Numbered from the stretch's first letter, positions 27,375-36,626 are shown. The stretch is DNA of 64,000 nt from Polaribacter sp. BAL334 (GCF_015767435.1 NZ_JADWOV010000301.1:62001-126000), one strand, 5' to 3'. Numbers and translations are program-made. Notes: generated by a model not told the origin, from the sequence alone.

Positions 27375-28142
27375 ATGGAAATTCTTCACTCTAAAATTGT
27401 AGGCAAGGGAAAGCCTCTACTCATTTTGCATGGTTATTTTGGTTCAGGTGATAATTGGAAAACCTTAGGAAGTCAGTTTTCTGAACACTTTGAAGTGCAT
27501 TTGATTGATCAACGAAATCATGGAAGGAGTTTTCATTCTGATGAATTTTCTTACGATTTGATGGTGGAAGATTTGCACAAGTATTTGGAACATTATCAGT
27601 TAGAAAAAGTTCATTTATTGGGACATTCTATGGGAGGAAAAACAGCGATGTTGTTTGCAGTTTTGTATCCAGAGTTGGTTGATAAATTGGTAATTGTTGA
27701 TATTTCGCCCAGAGAATACAAACCTCATCATCATGCGATTTTAGCCGCGCTCAATTCTATTGATTTTAGCATTCACAATTCCAGAGAATTGGTTGACGAA
27801 CAATTGTCAACATTGATTCCCGAATTTGGTGTTCGTCAATTTTTGATGAAAAATATTTTTTGGAAAGACAAAGGTGTTTTGGGCTTTCGATTTCATTTAG
27901 ATTCCCTCACCAAAAATAATCCTGCAATTGGAGAAGCATTGCCAATGAATGCTCGCTTTGAAAAGCAAACCTTGTTCTTAAAAGGCGAAAATTCGGATTA
28001 CATCACACAAAATGAAGCCTTGATAATTGATGCTCATTTTCCCGAAAATAAAATTGTAACCATTAAAAATGCAGGTCATTGGTTGCATGCCGAAAATCCT
28101 GAACAATTTTATACGGTCGTTTTTGATTTTTTGAAAAACTAA
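27375..28142 (+). CDS. Alpha/beta-fold hydrolase (YbfF-like esterase)
   Basis: A hydrolase of 255 residues. It has the oxyanion-hole HGYFGSGDNW (19-28), the nucleophile elbow GHSMGG with Ser85, and His235 in NAGHWLHAE; the catalytic Asp is probably in the ENSDYI loop. The pattern is that of the YbfF group of small esterases or thioesterases; the substrate is unknown. The ATG at 27375 follows the pdxJ stop by one base, so the genes are cotranscribed and likely coupled. Confidence 0.85.
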   Translation: MEILHSKIVGKGKPLLILHGYFGSGDNWKTLGSQFSEHFEVHLIDQRNHGRSFHSDEFSYDLMVEDLHKYLEHYQLEKVHLLGHSMGGKTAMLFAVLYPELVDKLVIVDISPREYKPHHHAILAALNSIDFSIHNSRELVDEQLSTLIPEFGVRQFLMKNIFWKDKGVLGFRFHLDSLTKNNPAIGEALPMNARFEKQTLFLKGENSDYITQNEALIIDAHFPENKIVTIKNAGHWLHAENPEQFYTVVFDFLKN

Positions 28143-28197
28143 TTTTGAAAAAACATTCGAAATACTAGTTGATTCCGAATTCTAAACAATAAAGCAA

Positions 28198-28995
28198 ATG
28201 ATAGAAATTGACTTTTGGAATGGAAACAGATCAGAAATCAGACAACGATATGAACGTGAAATTTTGGATGCAATTTTAAAAGCAACTATAGAAACTCATG
28301 GAAACTATCAAATTCAGGAATCATTTACTGATTATTCAGGAGCAGAAGAATCAGGAGCTTTTAGTGAAAAAAAGCATCATCTTTTAGTGACAATTGCTGG
28401 AAATCAGAAGTTTAAAAATGACGAAATCATACTGATTTCAAAGCCAATTGCTAAAAATTTATTGGGATATAGAATTCCCATTATCAGGAAAAAAGATGCC
28501 CCAATTTTTGATAATTTGAAAGATGTTTCCATTCTAAAAAAGGGAGTTCTTGGAATTCCTGAAACGTGGAGTGATGCCACAGTTTTTAGACACAATGACT
28601 ATAAAGTTTCTGAAGAAGGAAATTTTGATGATATTTTTGAGCGATTGCACAATGAAAATTTCGATTATGTGACGTTTGGTGCCAATGAAGTTGAAACTGT
28701 TTTCAAAGAACGAGCATCAAAATTTGAAAGTCTTATGATTTCAAAAAACATGATGTTTTTTTATCCATTTCCATTGGTTTTTTATGTAAATCCAGCAATG
28801 CCTGATTTGGCAAAAAGAATTGATGAAGGAATGCAAAGAATAATGAATTCAGGAGAATTGGATTTGATTTTTAACCATTATTATCCTACTATTGTAGAAA
28901 AATTGGGTTTAGAAAAAAGAACGCTGTTTGTTCTTGAAAACCCTTTAATTCCAAAAGAATTTGCCAATTTAAAACCGAATTTGGCATTGTTATAA
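28198..28995 (+). CDS. Periplasmic-binding-protein-like protein without a signal peptide
   Basis: The protein has 265 residues. It has the look of a family 3 solute-binding protein (type 2 periplasmic binding fold): two alpha/beta lobes, a hinge near residues 95-110, and the C-terminal ARIDEGMQRIMNSGELDLIF-like helix typical of the family. Unlike those proteins it begins MIEIDFWNGNRSEIRQRYER with no signal sequence, and no ABC permease or ATPase is nearby, so it is probably cytoplasmic and acts as a ligand sensor or enzyme rather than in transport. It lies between the hydrolase and a MazG-like gene. Confidence 0.65.
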   Translation: MIEIDFWNGNRSEIRQRYEREILDAILKATIETHGNYQIQESFTDYSGAEESGAFSEKKHHLLVTIAGNQKFKNDEIILISKPIAKNLLGYRIPIIRKKDAPIFDNLKDVSILKKGVLGIPETWSDATVFRHNDYKVSEEGNFDDIFERLHNENFDYVTFGANEVETVFKERASKFESLMISKNMMFFYPFPLVFYVNPAMPDLAKRIDEGMQRIMNSGELDLIFNHYYPTIVEKLGLEKRTLFVLENPLIPKEFANLKPNLALL

Positions 28996-29007
28996 TTTAA
29001 TATTTCA

Positions 29008-29340
29008 ATGAAGATGAACTTACAAAACGCTCAAAAACAAGTTGACGAATGGATTCAAAATCACGGAGTTCGTTATTTTAATGAATTGACAAACATGGCT
29101 CAATTAACCGAAGAAGTTGGTGAAGTTGCACGAATTATTGCAAGACGTTATGGCGAACAAAGTGAAAAAGAATCTGATAAAAACAAAGATTTAGGCGAAG
29201 AATTGGCTGATGTTGTTTTTGTAGTTTTGTGTTTGGCAAATCAAACTGGAGTTAATTTGCAAGAAGCTTTTGAGAAAAAGTTGGATATAAAAACAAAACG
29301 CGATCACGAACGTCATCAAAATAATCAAAAACTACAATAA
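29008..29340 (+). CDS. MazG-like nucleotide pyrophosphohydrolase
   Basis: All-alpha NTP pyrophosphatase of 110 residues. TEEVGEVARIIARRYG supplies the EExxE metal-binding helix, and DLGEELADVVFVVLCLANQ the second ExxD helix. It belongs to the single-domain MazG-like group that hydrolyses nucleoside triphosphates, often noncanonical or excess ones. Its stop overlaps the start of the next small gene (TAATG). Confidence 0.88.
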   Translation: MKMNLQNAQKQVDEWIQNHGVRYFNELTNMAQLTEEVGEVARIIARRYGEQSEKESDKNKDLGEELADVVFVVLCLANQTGVNLQEAFEKKLDIKTKRDHERHQNNQKLQ

Positions 29341-29591
29341 TGAGCTTTTTTAACAATATTAAACATCCTGATTTTTGGCCAAATTTTTTAAAAGTTGCCA
29401 TTCCTTTTTTTGTAATCGTTACTATTTTTTCATTGGCATTAAATTCTTGGAGAGATCTATTTTCAGGGGATTTTACAAAAGTGGCTGAAACCAATTTTTC
29501 AGAAGGAAAATGGCAAGCATTTTTTGGATATAAAATTGTCTTTAGTTCTTTGTATGGATTGTATATTACCAATAAAAATATGAAAAAATAA
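29340..29591 (+). CDS. Small membrane protein, 83 residues
   Basis: It begins MSFFNNIKHPDFWPNFLKVA and has one clear membrane helix (about residues 17-36) and a weaker hydrophobic segment (about 62-77), with no signal cleavage site or recognisable motif. The start overlaps the MazG-like gene and its end overlaps the next small gene by one base each, so all three are translated as a coupled set. Function unknown. Confidence 0.7.
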   Translation: MSFFNNIKHPDFWPNFLKVAIPFFVIVTIFSLALNSWRDLFSGDFTKVAETNFSEGKWQAFFGYKIVFSSLYGLYITNKNMKK

Positions 29592-29863
29592 TGTTTAAGA
29601 AAATAAATGATATCTTAAATAAAAGTATAAATGAAGAGACAACTCTTATAAATTCATTGCCTTTGGGAAAGTATTTTTTGATTTACGTTCCTATACTTTT
29701 TGTGATTTTTTCGGTTATGATGTTCATCGCAAGTCTTTTTTTCGAGTTTCCTTTTGACATAAGGCATGTTATCATTCAGGCAGTTAGTTTTGCTGTTTTT
29801 TTACGAATTTTTCATAAACTAAGATTGAAAATACAACAAAATTGGAACAATAAACACAACTAA
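29591..29863 (+). CDS. Small membrane protein, 90 residues
   Basis: Two hydrophobic segments (about residues 27-50 and 57-72: YFLIYVPILFVIFSVMMFIA, VIIQAVSFAVFLRIF) lie between polar ends. No family recognised. It is the last gene of the pdxJ run, coupled by a one-base overlap to the preceding small gene, and is followed after a few bases by a bidirectional terminator. Confidence 0.7.
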   Translation: MFKKINDILNKSINEETTLINSLPLGKYFLIYVPILFVIFSVMMFIASLFFEFPFDIRHVIIQAVSFAVFLRIFHKLRLKIQQNWNNKHN

Positions 29864-29889
29864 AAAAGCGACTTTTTAAAGTCGCTTTT
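29864..29889. terminator. Bidirectional terminator
   Basis: AAAAGCGACTTT (29864-29875), loop TT, AAAGTCGCTTTT (29878-29889), a perfect 12-base stem with A and T runs on both sides. It lies between the convergent small membrane gene and the BNR-propeller gene. Confidence 0.88.
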
Positions 29890-29910
29890 GAGTTTTTAAA
29901 CTATTGAAAA

Positions 29911-32900
29911 TCAGTCCAATTGAATCAAATCAATATTACTTTCTTTCACTTTTTGATTGAGTTCTTTCACGCCATTATCAAACAATGAATACAGTTTTGC
30001 GAGTTCAATATCAATCTCTTTTACAATTTCGTTTTTAAAATCAATGGCTTGTTGTGTTGGAGCATAATTGCCAATTCTTGTCAACGAATTCAAATGCGCC
30101 AATTTGTTGTTCAATCTGATAGGAAAGTTCAACGGATCTTGATTGCTCTTACTTTTTGTTTGATATAAGGTTTCTTCAATCACAGTCATGTCTTTTACCA
30201 ACGTATTTGACAAATCAATCAACGCTTTGTGTTGTTTTTTATCACTAATTGCTTTTTGCAATACTTGAACTTGATTTCGGATTTTAGCCACATTTTTCAG
30301 TGCTTTGTGAATTTCTGTAACTTTGGTATTTATGTCATTGATAAAATCAAATTGTGCTTTCATTTCACTTTCAGTAGCTTCTGAAATTGGATTTCTAAGA
30401 ATATTGAAATTTTGAGATTTTTTGATGTCATTTACAACCAATTCCACTTTATAATTTCCAGGCAAAGCCATGGGTCCACTCAGTGAAGCCCACCATAAAA
30501 TCATGCCTTCCACACTTTCTGCGCCATCATACATCATGTTCCAATTGAATAGATTATTACCCTTTTTTACAGTCAGTTTTTCTTCCTTTTTTTTTGTATT
30601 GGGTTTTGTTGAAAATATTTTGATGAGTGTATTTTTTGAATCAAAAAAGGATATTGAAACACTATCTTTTTCTTCAATTTTATCGATATAAAAATTCACT
30701 ACAACTCCTCCAGGATGATTTGTGCCAGCCGTTTTTGAAGTTCTTCCACTGCCACCACTCAAATTATAAGCATCTTTTGGTTGGTATAAAACCACTTTTT
30801 CTTTGGAAATAGTTTCATTTAATTGATGTAATGGCGTTAAATCATCAATAATCCAAATAGATCTTCCTTGAGTTGCTGCAATCAAATTGTCATTTTTTAT
30901 AGCCAAATCTGTAATGGGAACAATAGGTAAATTTTGCTGAAAAGTTTGCCAATTTTTTCCATCGTCAAAAGAAATATACATGCCTTTTTCAGTGCCTGCA
31001 TACAACAAACCTTTTCTTTTTGGATCTGCTCTTAATGCTCTTGTGAAGCTTTCTCCTTCAATTCCAGAAACAATTAATTCCCAAGATTTCCCATAATTTT
31101 CTGTTTTATAGATATAAGGTTTATAATCTCCAGATTTGTATTTTGTGCCCACAATATATGCTCCACCTTTGGTAAAAGGATCCACTTCAATGCAATTAAT
31201 CATCATCCATTCAGGCATTTTTTTTGGGGTGATATTTTCCCAATTCTCGCCATTGTCTTTGGAAACATGAACCAAACCATCATCAGAACCTGTCCAGATT
31301 AAACCCGGTTCAAAAGCGGATTCTGTTGCTGCGAAAATAGTTCCATAATATTCCACTCCTGTATTGTCTTTGGTGATTGGACCTCCTGAAGGACCTAAAG
31401 TTTTTGGGTCATTTCTTGTCAAATCTGGACTAATCAATTTCCAAGATTGACCTTCATTTTCGGTCACATGCAAATGATTGGAAGCTGCATACAAACGTTT
31501 TTTGTTATTTGGAGAAAAGAAAATCGGAAAATTCCACTGAAAACGATATTTAAAATCTTCAGCTCCATGTCCCATAGGATCATTTGGCCAAACATTGATG
31601 GCACGTGTTTCATTGGTTTTGTGATTTACTCTTGTCAAAAATCCTCCATAACTTCCACCATACACAATATCATCATTCAAAGGATCAACAGCAATATGCG
31701 CACTTTCTCCTCCTGCAGTTTCTTCCCAATCACTTTCAGAAATAAATCTATCAGAATTTCTATGCGAAATTCTAATGGTAGAATTGTCTTGTTGTGCTGC
31801 ATAAATTCGATACGGAAAATGATTGTCAGTGGTCAATCTGTAAAATTGAGCAGTTGGTTGATTCATATAGGTACTCCAGTTTTCGCCAGCATCAAAGGAA
31901 ATTTGAGCACCTCCATCATCGCCAATAATCATTCTTTGATTGTCTTCAGGCGCAATCCACAAATCATGATGATCTCCATGAGGAGCATTGTATGTTTTGT
32001 ATGTTTTTCCACCATCAGTGGATTTATGATAATTGACATTCAGTACATATAAAATATCTTCATCTTGCGTATCAGCATATAAACGTGTGTAATACCAAGC
32101 TCTTTGACGTAATTTTCGTTCAGAATTAATTAAATTCCAAGTTTTTCCTGCATCTGTAGATTTATAAACACCTCCATTTTCATTTTCAATCAAAGCCCAA
32201 ACAATATCAGAATTTACGGGTGAAACTGTCACACCACTAATTCCCCAAATGCCTTTTGGCAACCCTTTATTTGCAGAAATATTTGACCAAGTTTCACCTC
32301 CATCAGTACTTTTATACATTCCAGAACCTTTTCCTCCAGAGGATAAATTAGAAGGAGTTCTTCTTACATCCCAAGTTGTTGCGTATAAAATTCGTGGATT
32401 ATTTGGGTCAAAAATCAAATCAATGGCGCCTGAATTTTCATCTGCAAACAATACTTTTTTCCAATTTTCACCACCATCAATTGATTTATAAACACCTCTA
32501 TCTTGAGTTGGTTTATAAAGATCGCCTAAAACTGCCGCAAAAACAATATCCGAGTTTTTTGGATGAATTCGCATTCTAGGAATGTGACGTGCGTTTTTCA
32601 ATCCAACATGTCTCCAGGTTTTTCCTGCATTTTCGGATTTCCAAATTCCATCTCCAGATGAAACATTTCCACGAACTGTTTTTTCGCCCATTCCAACATA
32701 AATCACGTTATTATCAGATTCAGAAACTGCGACTGCTCCCACTGAACCTCCAAAAAATCCGTCAGAAATATTTTCCCAAGTGTTTCCTGCATCTGTAGTT
32801 TTCCAAACGCCACCTCCAGTTGCGCCCATGTAAAAAAGATTTGCTTTATGGGCAACTCCAGTCACAGCTGCACTTCTTCCACCCCTGAATGGACCAATAT

Positions 32901-33018
32901 TTCTCCATTCTATGGCACTAAAATATGTCTCAGAAACTTTGTCAACATTTTTTTGTGCGTTAACTTTGGCGCTAATTACAAAAATAAAACTGATTGTCAG
33001 AAATAGGTATTTTTTCAT
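29911..33018 (-). CDS. Exported BNR/sortilin-type beta-propeller protein
   Basis: Secreted or envelope protein of 1035 residues with a signal peptide (LTISFIFVISAKVNAQ). At least eleven Asp-box-like turns are visible (DAGNTWE, NAGKTWR, DGGENWK, DGGETWS, DAGKTWN, DGGKTYK, DAGENWS, NEGQSWK, DNGENWE, NYGKSWE, DDGKNWQ), giving one or two beta-propellers of the VPS10/sortilin or BNR glycosidase-like type. A C-terminal region (about 790-1035) holds a beta domain and then a helical segment. There is no T9SS C-terminal sorting domain; it ends in a charged helix. Similar proteins are abundant in marine flavobacteria and are often annotated glycosyl hydrolase, but no catalytic residues can be assigned. 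Confidence 0.85.
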   Translation of the reverse strand: MKKYLFLTISFIFVISAKVNAQKNVDKVSETYFSAIEWRNIGPFRGGRSAAVTGVAHKANLFYMGATGGGVWKTTDAGNTWENISDGFFGGSVGAVAVSESDNNVIYVGMGEKTVRGNVSSGDGIWKSENAGKTWRHVGLKNARHIPRMRIHPKNSDIVFAAVLGDLYKPTQDRGVYKSIDGGENWKKVLFADENSGAIDLIFDPNNPRILYATTWDVRRTPSNLSSGGKGSGMYKSTDGGETWSNISANKGLPKGIWGISGVTVSPVNSDIVWALIENENGGVYKSTDAGKTWNLINSERKLRQRAWYYTRLYADTQDEDILYVLNVNYHKSTDGGKTYKTYNAPHGDHHDLWIAPEDNQRMIIGDDGGAQISFDAGENWSTYMNQPTAQFYRLTTDNHFPYRIYAAQQDNSTIRISHRNSDRFISESDWEETAGGESAHIAVDPLNDDIVYGGSYGGFLTRVNHKTNETRAINVWPNDPMGHGAEDFKYRFQWNFPIFFSPNNKKRLYAASNHLHVTENEGQSWKLISPDLTRNDPKTLGPSGGPITKDNTGVEYYGTIFAATESAFEPGLIWTGSDDGLVHVSKDNGENWENITPKKMPEWMMINCIEVDPFTKGGAYIVGTKYKSGDYKPYIYKTENYGKSWELIVSGIEGESFTRALRADPKRKGLLYAGTEKGMYISFDDGKNWQTFQQNLPIVPITDLAIKNDNLIAATQGRSIWIIDDLTPLHQLNETISKEKVVLYQPKDAYNLSGGSGRTSKTAGTNHPGGVVVNFYIDKIEEKDSVSISFFDSKNTLIKIFSTKPNTKKKEEKLTVKKGNNLFNWNMMYDGAESVEGMILWWASLSGPMALPGNYKVELVVNDIKKSQNFNILRNPISEATESEMKAQFDFINDINTKVTEIHKALKNVAKIRNQVQVLQKAISDKKQHKALIDLSNTLVKDMTVIEETLYQTKSKSNQDPLNFPIRLNNKLAHLNSLTRIGNYAPTQQAIDFKNEIVKEIDIELAKLYSLFDNGVKELNQKVKESNIDLIQLD

Positions 33019-33083
33019 TTTGATGATTTTGAAATTGTAGTTGTAAATTTAAGAAAATAAAATCTGATTGATTGTATCAAAAT

Positions 33084-34319
33084 ATGAACATCCTTTTACA
33101 AACATTAGCAAATAAAAAAATCACTGAAAAAATCACCATTTCTGGATCAAAAAGCGAATCAAATAGATTGCTGATTTTACAAAAATTATTTCCAGAAATT
33201 TCGATTGAAAATCTTTCTGATTCTGATGATTCTGTGCACATGCAACATGCGTTATCAACTCAAAATGAACTGATTGACATAGGTCATGCAGGAACAGCTA
33301 TGCGTTTTTTGACTTCCTATTTTGCCACAAATGCTGATAGAGAAATTGTGCTTACAGGTTCTGAAAGAATGCAAAACAGACCTATCAAAATTTTGGTAGA
33401 TGCATTGCAAGATTTGGGTGCAAACATCACTTACGAAGACAAAATAGGATTTCCTCCTATCAGAATTTCAGGGACAAAAATCACCAAAGAAAGTGTAAAA
33501 ATCAATGGAAATGTGAGTAGTCAATATATTTCTTCTTTGTTATTGATTGCGCCAAAATTAGAAAATGGATTGAAAATTGAATTGTTGGGTGAAATCACCT
33601 CAATTCCATATATACAAATGACCTTGAGTTTGTTGCATCAATTAGGAATCGAAACTACGTTTGAGGGAAATATCATTCAAGTTTTTCCAAAAAAAGCGAT
33701 TCAAAAACAAACCATTGTTGTGGAATCTGATTGGTCTTCAGCAAGTTATTTTTATTCAATTATCGCGCTTTCTGAAATTGGTTCTGCAATTACATTGTCA
33801 GCTTACAAAAAAGAAAGTTTACAAGGAGATTCTTGTTTGGCAACAATTTATGAACATTTTGGGGTTGAAACTATTTTTTCTGAAAATGCAATTACACTTA
33901 AAAAAGTACAACAAAGTACTAAGGAATCTTTGAAAATTGATTTGAAAAATGCGCCAGATATTGCTCAAACCATTGCTGTAACTTGTTTTGCTGAAGGAAT
34001 TGCCTGTGAATTGTCAGGATTACATACGCTGAAAATCAAAGAAACTGACAGATTAGAAGCATTATATGATGAGCTAAGTAAATTTGGAGCAAATATTACA
34101 ATTACTGAGAATTCTCTTTCAATCGGAATTAGTTCCCTTCCTTTGGAGGGGTTAGGGGAGGCTATCAAAACCTACAATGATCACAGAATGGCTATGGCTT
34201 TTGCGCCTTTAGCGTTAAAAGTTCCTATCAAAATTTTGAATGCTGAGGTTGTGACGAAATCGTACCAAAAATTTTGGGAAGATATGCAACAAGTTGGTAT
34301 TGAAATTCAATATAATTAA
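33084..34319 (+). CDS. aroA: 3-phosphoshikimate 1-carboxyvinyltransferase (EPSP synthase)
   Basis: The 411-residue enzyme makes 5-enolpyruvylshikimate 3-phosphate in aromatic amino-acid synthesis. ITISGSKSESNRLLIL holds the catalytic Lys/Ser segment; GTAMRFLTSYFA, KETDRLEALYDELSKFGA and TYNDHRMAMAFAPLAL are the other blocks. The ATG at 33084 is chosen over a TTG four codons earlier. Just before TYNDHRMAM the gene contains a GC-rich, palindromic stretch (34133-34161, encoding SSLPLEGLGE) unlike the AT-rich sequence around it. The frame stays open and the flanking motifs are intact, so the enzyme is probably functional. Confidence 0.95.
   Translation: MNILLQTLANKKITEKITISGSKSESNRLLILQKLFPEISIENLSDSDDSVHMQHALSTQNELIDIGHAGTAMRFLTSYFATNADREIVLTGSERMQNRPIKILVDALQDLGANITYEDKIGFPPIRISGTKITKESVKINGNVSSQYISSLLLIAPKLENGLKIELLGEITSIPYIQMTLSLLHQLGIETTFEGNIIQVFPKKAIQKQTIVVESDWSSASYFYSIIALSEIGSAITLSAYKKESLQGDSCLATIYEHFGVETIFSENAITLKKVQQSTKESLKIDLKNAPDIAQTIAVTCFAEGIACELSGLHTLKIKETDRLEALYDELSKFGANITITENSLSIGISSLPLEGLGEAIKTYNDHRMAMAFAPLALKVPIKILNAEVVTKSYQKFWEDMQQVGIEIQYN
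34133..34161. repeat. GC-rich palindromic repeat-like element inside aroA
   Basis: Within an AT-rich gene this stretch reads CCCTTCC, CTTT-type loop, GGAGGGG, then TTAGGGGAGG; the first two arms pair with one G-T wobble. The minus strand contains CCTAACCCCTCC, a wording I recall as a common dispersed repeat between genes in Bacteroidota. It encodes SSLPLEGLGE in frame. Confidence 0.5.
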
Positions 34320-34336
34320 ATTAAACACCCAAACAC

Positions 34337-34368
34337 TTGACAACGCCTATTTTGATATCGTATATTTG
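34337..34368 (+). promoter_or_regulatory. queA promoter (Bacteroidota type)
   Basis: TTG at 34337-34339, a 21-base spacer and TATATTTG at 34361-34368, an exact TAnnTTTG match, 22 bases before the queA ATG. Confidence 0.65.
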
Positions 34369-34390
34369 CCGCCTTTACTAAAACAGTCTT

Positions 34391-35440
34391 ATGAAATTAT
34401 CACACTTTGAGTTTACATTACCTGATGAATTATTAGCAGAATATCCTTCTGAACACAGAGACGAATCTCGATTGATGGTACTTAATAGAAAAACACAAAC
34501 TATTGAGCATAAATTATTTAAAGACGTCATTGACTATTTTGAAGAAGGAGATGTTTTGATGCTGAATAATACCAAAGTATTTCCTGCAAGAATGTATGGA
34601 AATAAAGAAAAAACTGGCGCTAAAATCGAAGTTTTTTTATTAAGAGAACTAAATGCTGAAAATAGATTATGGGACGTTTTGGTTGATCCTGCAAGAAAAA
34701 TCAGAATTGGAAATAAATTGTTTTTTGGAGATGATGACAGTTTGGTGGCAGAAGTAATTGACAACACCACTTCAAGAGGAAGAACACTTCGTTTTTTATT
34801 TGATGGTTCTTATGAAGCATTTAGAGAAAAACTAATTGAATTGGGCGAAACTCCACTTCCAAAATACATCAATAGAGAATTACGTCCTGAAGATGAAGAG
34901 CGTTATCAAACTATTTATGCAAAACACGAAGGTGCAGTTGCTGCTCCAACAGCTGGTTTGCATTTTTCAAAACATTTGATGAAACGTTTGGAAATCAAAG
35001 GAATAGAATTTGCTGAAATGACATTGCATGTTGGTTTAGGAACATTTAGTCCTGTTGAAGTAGAAGATTTGTCAAAACACAAAATGGATTCTGAACAAAT
35101 CATTATTCCAGCAAATACAGCTCAAAAAATAAATCAAGCAAAAAAAGAAAAAAGAAGAATTTGTGCTGTTGGAACTACTGTGATGAGAACTGTAGAGTCT
35201 TCAGTATCAGCTAATCACTTACTAAATCCATATGAAGGTTGGACTAATAAATTTATTTTCCCTCCTTATGATTTTAGCATTGCAAATGCGATGATTACTA
35301 ATTTTCATACTCCAAAATCTACATTAATGATGATGACTGCCGCTTTTGCGGGATATGATTTTTTAATGAAAGCATATAAAGAAGCTGTTAAAGAAAAATA
35401 CAGATTCTACTCATATGGAGATGCGATGTTGATTATTTAA
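34391..35440 (+). CDS. queA: tRNA preQ1(34) S-adenosylmethionine ribosyltransferase-isomerase
   Basis: The enzyme has 349 residues and transfers and isomerises the ribosyl group of SAM onto preQ1 in tRNA, making epoxyqueuosine. [51 protein letters not shown] and [20 protein letters not shown] are diagnostic. Length is normal. It has its own promoter and terminator. A queuosine-precursor transporter lies far away at 60108, consistent with use of this pathway. Confidence 0.97.
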   Translation: MKLSHFEFTLPDELLAEYPSEHRDESRLMVLNRKTQTIEHKLFKDVIDYFEEGDVLMLNNTKVFPARMYGNKEKTGAKIEVFLLRELNAENRLWDVLVDPARKIRIGNKLFFGDDDSLVAEVIDNTTSRGRTLRFLFDGSYEAFREKLIELGETPLPKYINRELRPEDEERYQTIYAKHEGAVAAPTAGLHFSKHLMKRLEIKGIEFAEMTLHVGLGTFSPVEVEDLSKHKMDSEQIIIPANTAQKINQAKKEKRRICAVGTTVMRTVESSVSANHLLNPYEGWTNKFIFPPYDFSIANAMITNFHTPKSTLMMMTAAFAGYDFLMKAYKEAVKEKYRFYSYGDAMLII

Positions 35441-35470
35441 TTTTTTTATTAAAAATAAAAATAGATATAC

Positions 35471-35500
35471 AAAACCTCACAAAAATACTTGTGAGGTTTT
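35471..35500 (+). terminator. Rho-independent terminator of queA
   Basis: AAAACCTCACAA (35471-35482), loop AAATAC, TTGTGAGGTTTT (35489-35500), a perfect 12-base stem. The rlmN -7 element starts two bases later. Confidence 0.85.
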
Positions 35501-35501
35501 G

Positions 35502-35509
35502 TAATTTTG
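35502..35509 (+). promoter_or_regulatory. -7 element abutting rlmN
   Basis: TAATTTTG, an exact TAnnTTTG match, ends only six bases before the ATG at 35516, so the predicted transcript would start at or next to the start codon. The -33 region falls inside the queA terminator and has no clear TTTG. Confidence 0.45.
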
Positions 35510-35515
35510 CAACCA

Positions 35516-36556
35516 ATGGAAATCGTAAAAAAAGATATTAGAGCACTTACTAAAGAGCAGTTACGCCGCTTTTTTGAAGAAAATGGCGACAAAGCTTTTC
35601 GTGGAAATCAAGTGTATGATTGGCTTTGGAGTAAATCGTTACACACTTTTGAAGACATGACCAACATTTCAAAACAAACCAGAGAAATGTTGGAAAAGCA
35701 CTTTGTGATCAATCATATCAAAGTAGATTCCATGCAAAAAAGTGCAGATGGAACTATTAAAAACGGAATCAAATTACATGATGGTTTGGTAGTAGAATCT
35801 GTGCTAATTCCAACTAAAAATAGAACAACAGCTTGCGTTTCCAGTCAAGTGGGTTGCAGTTTGGATTGTAAATTTTGTGCAACTGCGCGTTTAAAAAGAA
35901 TGCGAAATTTGAATCCAGATGAAATTTACGATCAAGTGGTGGTTATTGACCAACAAAGCCAATTATATCACCAAAAAAAATTGACCAATATTGTATTTAT
36001 GGGAATGGGAGAACCCTTAATGAATTACAATAATGTAATAAAAGCCATTGATAAAATTACCTCTCCTGAAGGTTTAGGAATGTCTTCAAAACGAATTACA
36101 GTGTCAACATCTGGAGTGCCAAAAATGATTAAAAAAATGGCAGATGATGAAGTGAAATTCAATTTAGCAGTTTCTTTACATTCTGCTATTGAGGAAGTTA
36201 GAACATCAATCATGCCTTTTAATGAGCATTTTCCGCTTGCTGATTTGCGCGAATCTTTAGAATATTGGTACGAAAAAACCAAACGAAAAATTACCTATGA
36301 ATATGTAGTTTGGGAAGGAATCAATGATCGAAAAGAAGACATCAAAGCGTTGATTGATTTTTGTAAATATGTGCCTTGCAAAGTAAATTTGATAGAATAC
36401 AATCCTATTGATGATGGACAATTTCAGCAAGCAAGTTCAAGTGCTATTAACAATTATATTTCCAATTTAGAAATGCACGACATCACTGTAAATGTTCGAA
36501 AAAGTAGGGGAAAAGATATTGATGCGGCTTGTGGTCAATTGGCGAATAAATCTTAA
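35516..36556 (+). CDS. rlmN: 23S rRNA/tRNA adenine-C2 methyltransferase
   Basis: Radical SAM enzyme of 346 residues that methylates A2503 of 23S rRNA and A37 of some tRNAs. The cluster-binding motif is Cys114-x3-Cys118-x2-Cys121 (VGCSLDCKFCATA), and the C-terminal methyl-carrying Cys339 is in DAACGQLANKS. GMGEPLMNYNNV is also diagnostic. The frame could begin at a TTG three codons earlier, but that TTG is part of a -7 element, so the ATG at 35516 is chosen. Confidence 0.96.
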   Translation: MEIVKKDIRALTKEQLRRFFEENGDKAFRGNQVYDWLWSKSLHTFEDMTNISKQTREMLEKHFVINHIKVDSMQKSADGTIKNGIKLHDGLVVESVLIPTKNRTTACVSSQVGCSLDCKFCATARLKRMRNLNPDEIYDQVVVIDQQSQLYHQKKLTNIVFMGMGEPLMNYNNVIKAIDKITSPEGLGMSSKRITVSTSGVPKMIKKMADDEVKFNLAVSLHSAIEEVRTSIMPFNEHFPLADLRESLEYWYEKTKRKITYEYVVWEGINDRKEDIKALIDFCKYVPCKVNLIEYNPIDDGQFQQASSSAINNYISNLEMHDITVNVRKSRGKDIDAACGQLANKS

Positions 36557-36626
36557 CTCTTTTTTAATTGATGCTGTTTTTTAAATCTGTAAGTTGTAAT
36601 TATTATTGTTTATTTTTGCGAATCAG

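Noticed and set aside
29911..33018. Long plus-strand frames lying opposite the BNR gene.
   Set aside because: They lack family features, follow the codon pattern of the minus-strand gene and disappear if that gene is real, which its signal peptide and repeats show.
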